A stretch of 64,000 nt of DNA from Altericroceibacterium endophyticum (GTDB taxonomy: Bacteria; Pseudomonadota; Alphaproteobacteria; Sphingomonadales; Sphingomonadaceae). Of this stretch, positions 29,131 to 36,819 are shown piece after piece (within the stretch, counting starts at the first letter, position 1; each line of letters opens with the position of its first letter). Below the pieces are notes generated by a model. The model was not told where the DNA came from. It made no database searches and saw only the letters and a program-made list of their open reading frames with translations. The stretch lies in the NCBI RefSeq assembly GCF_009827595.1, contig NZ_WTYT01000002.1, forward strand, positions 62,001-126,000. Reading direction: 5' to 3'. Made by a program: the position numbers and the translations under genes.

Positions 29131-30789
29131 ATGAAAATTTCGATGGGCATGGTGACGGCTTCAATGGCACTGACGCTGGCGTCCTGTGCCAGCACGAGTG
29201 ACAAAACGGCTACCGATATTGGCGGCTCGCAACAGGATGCAATACAAACTGTTGGAGTGGTGCCACCACCTGCTCCGCCCGCCCCTCTCCCAACACGCTC
29301 CGAATCCGCAGCGCCGCAGATGGCCGTCCGAAACAGCGCTGCCATGGCGCAGCTGCAGGTCATGCCAGCGCCTCCAATGCCAATGCAACCCGTTCTGCGT
29401 GAACGATATGATGGCAAGGAAGTCTCCCCCGTCCATCTGACGCAGTCGGAACCGGTTTCCACCTTTTCCGTCGACGTCGATACGGGGGCCTACGCCAATA
29501 CGCGCCGCTTCCTGCAGCAGGGCCAGATGCCGCCCAAGGATGCCGTACGGACCGAAGAACTGATCAATTATTTCCGCTACGATTATCCCGCACCGCAGGA
29601 TCGCTCCGTCCCCTTCACCGTCAGCACGGACATGGCCCGCACGCCGTGGAACCCCGATACAAGGCTGCTGCGCATTGGGCTGCGCGGATATGATCTGCCG
29701 CGTGCAGAGCGCCCCGCCGCCAATCTGGTATTCCTGCTCGACGTTTCAGGATCGATGAATTCGGCCGACAAGCTGCCCCTGGTGAAAGCCGCGATGCGAA
29801 AGCTGGCGGACGGTCTGTCACCTCAGGATCGTGTGTCCATCGTGGTTTATGCTGGCGCGGCTGGGCTGGTACTGGAACCTACCAGCGACAAAGCCAAGAT
29901 CCGCGCCGCGCTGGATGCGCTTCAGGCGGGTGGGTCGACTGCTGGCGGTGCGGGGATCAATCTGGCCTATGCGACCGCTGAGGCGAACCGCATCGAAGGC
30001 GGCGTCAATCGTGTCATCCTCGCCACGGATGGAGATTTCAATGTCGGCCTCCGCGATCAGGATGCGCTGATCGAATTGATCGAGCAGAAGCGCGACAGTG
30101 GCATAACCCTGTCGACGCTCGGTTTCGGCGGCGGCAATTACAATGAAGCCATGATGGAACAGGTCGCCGATCACGGAAACGGCAATTACGCCTATATCGA
30201 CAGCGCGATGGAGGCTGAAAAAGTGCTCTCCGACGAAATGCAGTCCACGCTGTTCACCATTGCCAAAGACGTAAAGATCCAGGTCGAATTCAATCCTGCC
30301 ATTGTCAGCCAGTATCGCCTGATCGGATATGAAAACCGCGCCTTGAGAGAGGAGGATTTCGACAATGACAAGGTCGATGCCGGTGATATCGGCGCAGGCC
30401 ATCAGGTAACCGCCCTGTATGAAATCGTGCCGGCTGACGTGAAGGGCTGGATCGCCCCGCGCCGTTACGACAAGGACAAGACGATCACCTCCGCAAAGCC
30501 GGGTGAGCTGGCTTTCGTCAAATTGCGCTACAAGCTGCCCGATGGCGATACATCGCGGCTGATCGAACGGGTGGTGCCGACGTCCGCCATGGCTTCTGCC
30601 GGGCCAGCACGCGGTGACATGGCCTTCGTCAGCGCGGTGGCCGCCTATGGTCAATTGCTGCGCGGGGACACGCTGCTGGGCAGCTTCGATTATGACGATG
30701 CGATAAAGCTCGCCGGTCCGCAGACCGATTACTGGCGGCAGGAATTTACCCGTCTGGTGAAGCTGGCCGATAGCCAAAGCGCAAACTGA
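29131..30789 (+). CDS. VWA-domain lipoprotein (YfbK-like)
   Basis: A 552-residue exported lipoprotein. The signal peptide ends LASC (Cys19) and a Pro-rich linker follows. A YfbK N-terminal-type domain (FSVDVDTGAYANTRRFL), a von Willebrand A domain with MIDAS DVSGS (204-208) and a C-terminal DUF3520-type region complete it. Such proteins are thought to act in envelope protein assembly or binding, but the role is not established. ATG 29131 was chosen because GGGAG precedes it; the ATG at 29116 contains that Shine-Dalgarno. Confidence 0.88.
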   Translation: MKISMGMVTASMALTLASCASTSDKTATDIGGSQQDAIQTVGVVPPPAPPAPLPTRSESAAPQMAVRNSAAMAQLQVMPAPPMPMQPVLRERYDGKEVSPVHLTQSEPVSTFSVDVDTGAYANTRRFLQQGQMPPKDAVRTEELINYFRYDYPAPQDRSVPFTVSTDMARTPWNPDTRLLRIGLRGYDLPRAERPAANLVFLLDVSGSMNSADKLPLVKAAMRKLADGLSPQDRVSIVVYAGAAGLVLEPTSDKAKIRAALDALQAGGSTAGGAGINLAYATAEANRIEGGVNRVILATDGDFNVGLRDQDALIELIEQKRDSGITLSTLGFGGGNYNEAMMEQVADHGNGNYAYIDSAMEAEKVLSDEMQSTLFTIAKDVKIQVEFNPAIVSQYRLIGYENRALREEDFDNDKVDAGDIGAGHQVTALYEIVPADVKGWIAPRRYDKDKTITSAKPGELAFVKLRYKLPDGDTSRLIERVVPTSAMASAGPARGDMAFVSAVAAYGQLLRGDTLLGSFDYDDAIKLAGPQTDYWRQEFTRLVKLADSQSAN

Positions 30790-30829
30790 TCTATCGACCT
30801 TGGGGGGGATTGCGCGCTATGGACCATCC

Positions 30830-31576
30830 ATGCTGCGTAATCCCTACCTCGCCCTCGCACTCGGCGCTCTTGCCGTCATCCTGCTGGCACTGGCCGGGGC
30901 ACGCATAAACGGCCCCGCTTTGACGCGGGCACTGTCTGCCGAAGCCCAAAAGGCGCTGGCCCAGATGGATGACAAAACGCCGGTTAAGGCTATTTTCCGG
31001 TCATCAGGTGGCTCGCCCAGTCGCCATCCGCTGCTGACGGGTGGTGAAGGCGTGAATCAGGCCACGCGCGACCGGATTGCCAAGACTGTGGCTGCGTTGC
31101 CGGGCATCGGAGGTATTCGCTGGTCAGATGGCAATGCACTGGCCGAAAATGTCAGCGAGGCGGCAATGCATCCACGCCATTGTCAGGATGATGTCGAAGC
31201 CTTGCTGGATGCGCGCACGATTCGGTTTGAGGAATCCTCCGCCCGGATTGATCGCACCAGCGCCACCTTAATTGATGAAGTGGCGGCTGCCCTGCGCCCC
31301 TGCCTTGGCAGTATAATCGGCATCACCGGGCATACGGACAGCTCCGGCCCGGAGGATGCCAATCTGCGCCTGTCGCGCAAACGCGCCAATGCTGTGCGCG
31401 ATGAACTGATCAAGCGCGGCATTCCATCGGACGGCCTGCGCGCCGAAGGGCTCGGCTCAAGCGAACCAATGGACGATCTTCCCCCCGGCGATCCTGCAAA
31501 TCGCCGGATCGATTTTTCGGTGGTTGCCACACAACCGATCAGCCCGACGCCCGTCGACACGCCCGGCCCCCGCTAA
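30830..31576 (+). CDS. OmpA-family peptidoglycan-binding protein
   Basis: A 248-residue membrane-anchored protein. One N-terminal helix (LALALGALAVILLALAG) is followed by a BON-like region and a C-terminal OmpA domain with GHTDSSG, LSRKRANAVRDELIKRGI and NRRIDF, the residues that bind diaminopimelate in peptidoglycan. ATG 30830 was chosen; a TTG at 30800 is an alternative, and the G-rich run at 30802-30808 is badly spaced for either. It follows the VWA lipoprotein by 40 bases, so they probably form an envelope operon. Confidence 0.82.
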   Translation: MLRNPYLALALGALAVILLALAGARINGPALTRALSAEAQKALAQMDDKTPVKAIFRSSGGSPSRHPLLTGGEGVNQATRDRIAKTVAALPGIGGIRWSDGNALAENVSEAAMHPRHCQDDVEALLDARTIRFEESSARIDRTSATLIDEVAAALRPCLGSIIGITGHTDSSGPEDANLRLSRKRANAVRDELIKRGIPSDGLRAEGLGSSEPMDDLPPGDPANRRIDFSVVATQPISPTPVDTPGPR

Positions 31577-31642
31577 TCCGTCACGCGATGGACACAGCCC
31601 GGCGCAGCCGTTAGGCCTCCTGCATTCAGATGGAGAGACATC

Positions 31643-31762
31643 ATGCCGATCTGGCTTGAATTGGTAGTTTTACTGTTGGTTGCCTATGGCATCGGCATTG
31701 GCATCGGCTGGGCCATCTGGGGACGTGTGAACGGCGAAGTGGAAAGGAACGCGCATGATTGA
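31643..31762 (+). CDS. 39-residue single-span membrane protein
   Basis: A short gene encoding one membrane helix with a Gly/Ile repeat (AYGIGIGIGWAIWG) and a charged tail ending VERNAHD. GGAGA lies 8 bases before the ATG, and its stop overlaps the start of the next gene (ATGATTGA), which supports real translation. The glycine-zipper pattern suggests helix packing with a partner, possibly the membrane anchor of the next protein. No known family recognised. Confidence 0.6.
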   Translation: MPIWLELVVLLLVAYGIGIGIGWAIWGRVNGEVERNAHD

Positions 31763-32447
31763 ACTGGTGCAGGCGAATTGGATTTTGTTCCTGATCGCTC
31801 TGGTGATCGGAATTGCAGTGGCATGGTGGATCTTTGCCGCATCGCGCAAAACCACGATTCAATCCGAAGACACGCCGGACACGGATCTGAATAAGCCGGC
31901 ACGCCGCAATCAGGCTTTGATCGATGCGCCGCCAGCAGCCTCCATCGCTCCAACAGCGAAACCCGGTCAGTCTGCGTCTGTTTCTGCGGCGGGCGGCGGT
32001 GTTGAATCCCGCTCGGCGGCCAAGGAAGAGACCTCCCCAGACACCGCGCCTGTCACTTCCGCAGCGACACCCGACCCGCTTGCCGCCGCCGAAACCGAGC
32101 CCTCCGTCGCGGCTTCTGCAACGCCCGCATCCCCCGCGCCGGAGGAGGCGCCTGCTTCATCGCCGGCCCCTGCTCCAGCGGCAGCAACTGCCCCCACCGA
32201 AGGGGACAGCGGCGATGTGTTAACCCGGATCAAGGGCGTCGGCCCCAAGCTGGAGCAGCAGTTGCAGGCCATGGGCATCACCAGCTTTGCCCAGATTGCC
32301 GCTTGGGATGATGCGGAAATCGACCGCGTGGATGCTCAGCTTGGACGCTTTCAGGGCCGCATTCGCCGCGACAATTGGCCTGAACAGGCGCGCTTGCTCG
32401 CCAGCGACGACAAAGCCGCATTTGAAAGCAAATTCGGCAAAGTCTGA
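31755..32447 (+). CDS. Membrane-anchored helix-hairpin-helix protein
   Basis: A 230-residue protein with an N-terminal membrane helix (WILFLIALVIGIAVAWWIF), about 110 residues of low-complexity Ala/Pro/Ser/Glu linker, and a C-terminal HhH domain (LTRIKGVGPKLEQQLQAMGI, then FAQIAAWDDAEIDRVDAQL). This matches the COG3743-type predicted HhH proteins in alphaproteobacteria; the same fold occurs at the end of some NuoE proteins. A DNA-binding role is often assigned, but the membrane anchor makes this uncertain. Its start is coupled to the 39-residue gene. Confidence 0.8.
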   Translation: MIELVQANWILFLIALVIGIAVAWWIFAASRKTTIQSEDTPDTDLNKPARRNQALIDAPPAASIAPTAKPGQSASVSAAGGGVESRSAAKEETSPDTAPVTSAATPDPLAAAETEPSVAASATPASPAPEEAPASSPAPAPAAATAPTEGDSGDVLTRIKGVGPKLEQQLQAMGITSFAQIAAWDDAEIDRVDAQLGRFQGRIRRDNWPEQARLLASDDKAAFESKFGKV

Positions 32448-32480
32448 CCAGGCTTGGCGCGGTGTGACAGCATCTGGCCG

Positions 32481-32506
32481 GGAACCTAATCTGTTTCTCA
32501 ACCATT
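32481..32506 (+). promoter_or_regulatory. Possible ECF (EcfG-like) promoter
   Basis: GGAACC, 16 bases, CATT, about 42 bases before the response regulator start. The general-stress sigma factor EcfG of alphaproteobacteria recognises GGAAC and CGTT with similar spacing, so this has one mismatch in the -10. Single-domain regulators are often in that regulon. Weak evidence alone. Confidence 0.3.
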
Positions 32507-32547
32507 TCTGCTGTGAAACCACCCGTCTAACGGCGGAGGAAAGGATT

Positions 32548-32946
32548 ATGACGTCGCACGCTGATACAATGAAAGACCGGCCGACTGTACTGGTTGTGGA
32601 GGATGAATTTATCATCGCTCTAGACCTGTCTGAAACGGTCAAGGACCTCGGCTTTCAGCTGGATGGTCCCTATGCGGATACCGAACACGCTTTCATTGCG
32701 ATTGATCGCGGAATGCCCGATTGCGCTATTCTGGATATACGCACGGCGGATGGTGACGTGTATCCTCTCGCCGACGCGCTGACGGATGCAGGCATCCCGA
32801 TCATTTTCCATTCCGGCCATGTCGAGCCAGCGGATCTTCGCGAACGCTATCCGGAGGCAGTGGCCTGTTCCAAACCCTGCCCGCCCGGACAGTTGGTGAC
32901 GATTTTGAATGAGCGGGTGAAAGAATCGGCCCAGTCAGCACGATAG
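32548..32946 (+). CDS. Single-domain response regulator
   Basis: A 132-residue receiver without output domain. The acidic pocket (VVEDE, residues 16-20), phospho-acceptor Asp63 (ILDIRTADG), switch residue Ser in FHSGH and lysine in CSKPC are all present, so it can probably be phosphorylated. The FHSGH form resembles receivers linked to HWE-type kinases rather than the FATGUY family. GGAGGAAAGG precedes the ATG at 32548, well inside the longer open frame. No cognate kinase is in the window. It ends at a bidirectional terminator. Confidence 0.9.
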   Translation: MTSHADTMKDRPTVLVVEDEFIIALDLSETVKDLGFQLDGPYADTEHAFIAIDRGMPDCAILDIRTADGDVYPLADALTDAGIPIIFHSGHVEPADLRERYPEAVACSKPCPPGQLVTILNERVKESAQSAR

Positions 32947-32968
32947 GCCCTGCATCCTATCACGCAGC

Positions 32969-33005
32969 AAAAAGGGCGCCCCTGACCGGGCGCCCTTTTG
33001 TTTGT
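32969..33005. terminator. Bidirectional terminator
   Basis: GGGCGCCC (32974-32981), loop CTGACC, GGGCGCCC (32988-32995), with A-run before and T-run after. It sits between the convergent response regulator and ferA and can serve both strands. Confidence 0.92.
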
Positions 33006-33085
33006 TCAGCGTTGTTTTTAGCGCCAGAACAGCAATAGATGATGCGCCCCCGGGTCACTGCCGGAGGCGCATCGCAGATATGTAA

Positions 33086-35212
33086 TCAGCCCTGATCAAC
33101 CAGCATCAAGGCATCCAGTGCGACTACACCGCCGCCCTTGGGATGGATGATAACCGGGTTAAGATCGATCTCGCGGATCGCCGGATTGCCGGCCATCACA
33201 CGCCCGACCTGCACGATCAGATCGGCAAGCGCCGCGGTATCGAGCGCAGGGGCGCCGCGATAGCCCTTCAAAATGGCAGCCTGCTTCAGATCCAGCAGAC
33301 CCTCTTCAACCTGCTTGGCATCCAGATCCGGCGTGAAGAGCTTTACGTCCTTCAGGATTTCAGCCGTAACCCCGCCAAAACCGGCCAGAACAACCGGGCC
33401 CCATTGCGGATCATTCTTGGCCCCGACGATCATTTCGGTGCCCATCTTGCCCATGGCTTCGATCAACACACCGTCAAGTTCGATCGCCGCATTATAGGCA
33501 GCGACATTTTTGAAGATCTGCTCAAACGCGCTGCGGACGTCATCCGCGGTTTTGAGGTTCAGCAGAACACCGCCCGCATCGCTCTTGTGACCAAGATCAG
33601 CAGCCTGCGCCTTCATCACCACCGGATAGCCGATGCTGTCTGCAGCCGCTGCCGCATCGTCAGCCGTAGCGGCGAACTTGCTCTCGGGGAATGCGATGCC
33701 CAGCGGCTTCAGCAATTCCTTGGCCTTATATTCGGGCACCACGCCATTGACCTGATCAAGGCCCGGCACTGCAATCGGCTCGGCCGAACGGTCGCTCAGA
33801 TCGCGCTTGGAAAGATCCGACAGCCGCGAAATCGCGCGATAGGCACGTTCGGTGCTCGGGAACCAGGGAATGCCGACCTTGCGCAGACCATCAACATATT
33901 CCTGCGGCACCCGCGCGCCTTCATCGACGCCAGCAAAGACGAGCGGCTTGGTAAAGCTGCCATCTTCGAGCACCTTCATGATCGCCGGGAATTTGATTTC
34001 CGAGGTGATCGGGTCGGACTGAATGATCGAGGCGACCACGGAGCCCACGCGGTCATCTTCGAGCAGAGCCGTCAGCGACTTGGTGTAGATTTCAGGTTCC
34101 GACAGACCGACTGCCGTAATGTCGAGCGGGTTCGAAACGGGCACGAATTCCGGCAGCGCAGCCCGCAAGGCAGGGCTGTCTTCATCACTCAGTTCCAGCA
34201 GATCCAGACCGATTTCCTCAGCCAGATCGAATGCCAGACCGCGCAAGGCGCCGCTTTCACCCAGAACAGCCATGCCCGCGCCAGGCAGACTCGGACACGT
34301 CAGAGCGATCGTGGTGATGTCGCCCAGTTCTTCCAGCGTTTCGGCAAAAATCACGCCTTCGCGGGACAATTTGGACTTCATCAGCTGGTAGTCACCGGCC
34401 ATGGCACCGGTATGCGTCGCCGCACTTTCCTGCGCCTTGTTGGATTTGCCGGGGTGCAGCATGACAATCGGCTTGCCCGCTTCACGTGCACGGCGTGCGG
34501 CACGGATGAAGGCCTGCGGACGGCGCAGCGTTTCCACATACATGGCGATGACATGCGTATCTTCGTCATCAACCAGCCATTCGACGTAATCTTCAACGCC
34601 GCTGCCCGCTTCATTGCCGGTCGAAACCGAATGGCTCACGTAGCATTCGCGCGGGTGCAGAACGGTGGCCAGCACCGCGGCAATGGCGCCCGATTGCGAC
34701 GCAATGCCAACTGCACGCGTGCCCTTGGGCGGGGTTTTCATATTGGTTTCGACAAAGCTCAGCGGAACGCGCTGAATATAATTGGTGCAGCCGAGGCAAT
34801 TCGGCCCTTCAATGACCATGCCGTATTTCTGAGCGATTTCGCCCAGTTCAAGCTGTTCCTTCATGCCTTCTTCGCCCGCTTCGGAGAAGCCGGCGGAATA
34901 GATTACCACCGCGCCGCAGCCGCGTTCAGCCAGCGAGCGCACCGTATCGAGCACGAAGGGGCGCGGAATGGCGAGCACAGCACAATCGACGCCTTCAGGC
35001 AGGTCATCAGCCGATTTGTAGCATTTCAGGCCCTGAATCTCTTCCCGCTTGGGATTGACGGGATAGATATCGCCATCAAATTCATACTGAACCAGATTGT
35101 TGAGCAGGGTTGCGCCAAGCGCGCCCTTGCGATCCGAAGCCCCGACAACCGCCACCGATTTGGGGCGCAACAGCCGGTCTATCTGTTCATTCGTAAAGCG
35201 CGTGCCGCTCAT
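33086..35212 (-). CDS. ferA: ADP-forming acyl-CoA synthetase, probable feruloyl-CoA synthetase
   Basis: A 708-residue NDP-forming acyl-CoA ligase with alpha and beta parts fused. Order: CoA-binding domain (VAVVGASDRKGALGATLLNN), succinyl-CoA-ligase-like domain (GIASQSGAIAAVL), the histidine motif SAATHTGAMAG, and a C-terminal ATP-grasp domain (YPVVMKAQAADLGHKSDAGGV). In Sphingobium sp. SYK-6 ferulate is activated by FerA, encoded behind ferB; I infer the same here because a feruloyl-CoA hydratase/lyase gene lies directly upstream on the same strand. Other acids (coumarate, acetate) are possible. ATG 35212 has GGAGAT upstream. Confidence 0.8.
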   Translation of the reverse strand: MSGTRFTNEQIDRLLRPKSVAVVGASDRKGALGATLLNNLVQYEFDGDIYPVNPKREEIQGLKCYKSADDLPEGVDCAVLAIPRPFVLDTVRSLAERGCGAVVIYSAGFSEAGEEGMKEQLELGEIAQKYGMVIEGPNCLGCTNYIQRVPLSFVETNMKTPPKGTRAVGIASQSGAIAAVLATVLHPRECYVSHSVSTGNEAGSGVEDYVEWLVDDEDTHVIAMYVETLRRPQAFIRAARRAREAGKPIVMLHPGKSNKAQESAATHTGAMAGDYQLMKSKLSREGVIFAETLEELGDITTIALTCPSLPGAGMAVLGESGALRGLAFDLAEEIGLDLLELSDEDSPALRAALPEFVPVSNPLDITAVGLSEPEIYTKSLTALLEDDRVGSVVASIIQSDPITSEIKFPAIMKVLEDGSFTKPLVFAGVDEGARVPQEYVDGLRKVGIPWFPSTERAYRAISRLSDLSKRDLSDRSAEPIAVPGLDQVNGVVPEYKAKELLKPLGIAFPESKFAATADDAAAAADSIGYPVVMKAQAADLGHKSDAGGVLLNLKTADDVRSAFEQIFKNVAAYNAAIELDGVLIEAMGKMGTEMIVGAKNDPQWGPVVLAGFGGVTAEILKDVKLFTPDLDAKQVEEGLLDLKQAAILKGYRGAPALDTAALADLIVQVGRVMAGNPAIREIDLNPVIIHPKGGGVVALDALMLVDQG

Positions 35213-35235
35213 GCATCCGATCTCCATCCCACGAA

Positions 35236-35260
35236 GCCCCGGGGTTTTCGACCTCGGGGC
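35236..35260 (-). other. Hairpin before ferA
   Basis: GCCCCGGGG and CCTCGGGGC form a 9-bp stem (one G-U) with a 7-base loop, ending about 24 bases before the ferA start. It has no U-tract. Confidence 0.5.
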
Positions 35261-35293
35261 GTCAAAATCCTGAAACTGCCTCTATAAGCACCG

Positions 35294-35321
35294 ATCCGCG
35301 CGGGCAAGCACCCGCGCGGAT
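35294..35321 (-). other. Hairpin after ferB
   Basis: ATCCGCGCGGG, loop of 6, CCCGCGCGGAT: a perfect 11-bp GC-rich stem 16 bases past the ferB stop. With the second hairpin it fills the 124-base ferB-ferA spacer and may cause partial termination or differential mRNA stability. Confidence 0.6.
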
Positions 35322-35336
35322 AAAGTCAACAAAAGT

Positions 35337-36197
35337 TCAGTCCTTGCTGACTTTCGACGTATCGAAAGTGCTGAGACCAGGCTTGAACTCTTTCTTGTCA
35401 AGGAACTGGCTGGTGGCTTCCAGACGAGCTTCCTTACCGCCGAAGCTGTGCAGAGCTTCCTGCGCGCGGATCTGATAATCCAGACCGTTATCATAGGTCA
35501 TGTCGACCATACGGCGCATCGTCCACTTCGTGGCGCGAAGAGCGTGACCATCCTTCTTCTTCAGCGCATCGCAGATTTCCTGCACGCGTTCCTTCAGCTT
35601 TTCAGCCGGTACGCATTCGGTCACCAGGCCCTGTTCTTCAGCCTGCTTGCCGGTGAGGTTTTCACCCATCATGGCGTGATACATAGCCTTGCGGAAAGGC
35701 ATGAGTTCCTGTGCAACCTTGGAAGCGCCGCCACCGGGCAGGATGCCCCAGTTGATTTCGGACAGGCCGAATTTGGCATCTTCCGAAGCAATCGCGATAT
35801 CACAGCCGAACAGCGGGCCATAGCCACCACCGAAGCACCAGCCATTGATCATGGCGACGGTCGGCTTTTCATACCAGCGCAGACGTTCGAACCAGCCGTA
35901 GCTTTCGCGCTGGCTCTTGCGGATGGCGCCCAGGCCTTCCGCTTCGGTCATGCGGAAATATTCGAGCAGATCCATGCCGGCGGTCCAGGACGAACCTTCA
36001 CCCGTCAGGACCAGAACCTTCACATCGTCACGAAACTCCAGCTCTTCCAGAACGATCTTCATCTGGCGATTGAGCTTGGGGCTCATGCAATTGCGCTTGT
36101 CGGGGCGATTGAAATAAACCCATGCGACACCGTCCGTCACTTCATATTTGACGGTTTCTTCTTGCGGACGGGGATCGGGTTTGGATGGCATTGCCAT
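35337..36197 (-). CDS. ferB: Hydroxycinnamoyl-CoA hydratase/lyase (feruloyl-CoA to vanillin)
   Basis: A 286-residue crotonase-fold enzyme that hydrates feruloyl-CoA and cleaves it to vanillin plus acetyl-CoA. It matches the p-hydroxycinnamoyl-CoA hydratase/lyase subgroup through MSPKLNRQM, WTAGMDLLEYFRM, AMINGWCFGGGYGPL and FGLSEINWGI; the WCFGGG oxyanion segment is diagnostic. AGGAGAG lies before the ATG at 36197. It is followed by ferA and is divergent from a MarR gene, with a palindromic operator between. This is the ferBA arrangement known from sphingomonads. Confidence 0.92.
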   Translation of the reverse strand: MAMPSKPDPRPQEETVKYEVTDGVAWVYFNRPDKRNCMSPKLNRQMKIVLEELEFRDDVKVLVLTGEGSSWTAGMDLLEYFRMTEAEGLGAIRKSQRESYGWFERLRWYEKPTVAMINGWCFGGGYGPLFGCDIAIASEDAKFGLSEINWGILPGGGASKVAQELMPFRKAMYHAMMGENLTGKQAEEQGLVTECVPAEKLKERVQEICDALKKKDGHALRATKWTMRRMVDMTYDNGLDYQIRAQEALHSFGGKEARLEATSQFLDKKEFKPGLSTFDTSKVSKD

Positions 36198-36240
36198 GAG
36201 AGCTCTCCTTTAGTGCGAATCAAAAATTGTTATGACTTAT

Positions 36241-36257
36241 TGTTATCAGCGATAACA
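36241..36257. promoter_or_regulatory. Inverted-repeat operator between ferB and marR
   Basis: TGTTATC-AGC-GATAACA, a perfect 7-bp inverted repeat, lies 43 bases upstream of ferB and 31 bases upstream of the MarR start. A further TGTTAT half-site occurs just before it on the ferB side. It is well placed to control both promoters and is the likely site of the adjacent MarR protein. Confidence 0.75.
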
Positions 36258-36288
36258 TTCGCGATTGTGGCAGGCAATCAATTTTCCT

Positions 36289-36723
36289 ATGCTGCAATCT
36301 ATGGTTGATACTTTGCGCGATCCCCTGCCTGATTTCCCCGGCTACTCGCTTCGCCGTGCGGCGAATGCGACGAGTGCCGAACTGAGCGCACGTCTGGGCA
36401 CGCTGGACCTGCGGCAGGTAGACGCCTCGGCCATGATGCTGATTGAAAGCAATCCCGGCGTAACGGGCAGCGCGCTAGCCCGCCAGCTGGATATTCAGCG
36501 CGCCAATATGGTGCCACTTCTCAAACGGCTGGAAGATGCCGGGCTGATCGATCGCGCTCCCATCGATGGCAAATCTCAGGGGTTGGAGCTTACCACCACG
36601 GGCCGAGAGCGCGTCACCGCGGCGCGGCACACCATCGAAACATTCGAGCACGAATTGCTCGCCCGCGTTCCGGAGGAACACCGGGCGCATCTGCTGCCTG
36701 CGCTGAACGCCCTGTGGCAATAG
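36289..36723 (+). CDS. MarR-family regulator, probable FerC-like repressor
   Basis: A 144-residue winged-helix protein with SNPGVTGSALARQLDIQR and MVPLLKRLEDAGLIDR as the helix-turn-helix, and a SQGLELTTTGRERV wing. In Sphingobium SYK-6 the MarR protein FerC represses ferBA and is released by hydroxycinnamoyl-CoA; here the regulator is divergent from ferB rather than in line with it, and the function is inferred. Start is uncertain: ATG 36289 is used; TTG 36265 and ATG 36301 are alternatives and no good Shine-Dalgarno is present. Confidence 0.85.
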   Translation: MLQSMVDTLRDPLPDFPGYSLRRAANATSAELSARLGTLDLRQVDASAMMLIESNPGVTGSALARQLDIQRANMVPLLKRLEDAGLIDRAPIDGKSQGLELTTTGRERVTAARHTIETFEHELLARVPEEHRAHLLPALNALWQ

Positions 36724-36819
36724 ACGTCAGCGGTCGGTTTACACGTTTTTCCTGCCTCTCCGCTGGATTTTCCCGGCCTGCGCCCTTACGTCGGTAAATA
36801 CGCTTTTTGGGAGCAGGAT

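Noticed and set aside
33143-35287. 714-residue plus-strand open frame
   Set aside because: It is the exact antisense of ferA; it is rich in His, Arg and Gln, has no domain motif and no ribosome-binding site. High GC and codon bias make such frames common here.
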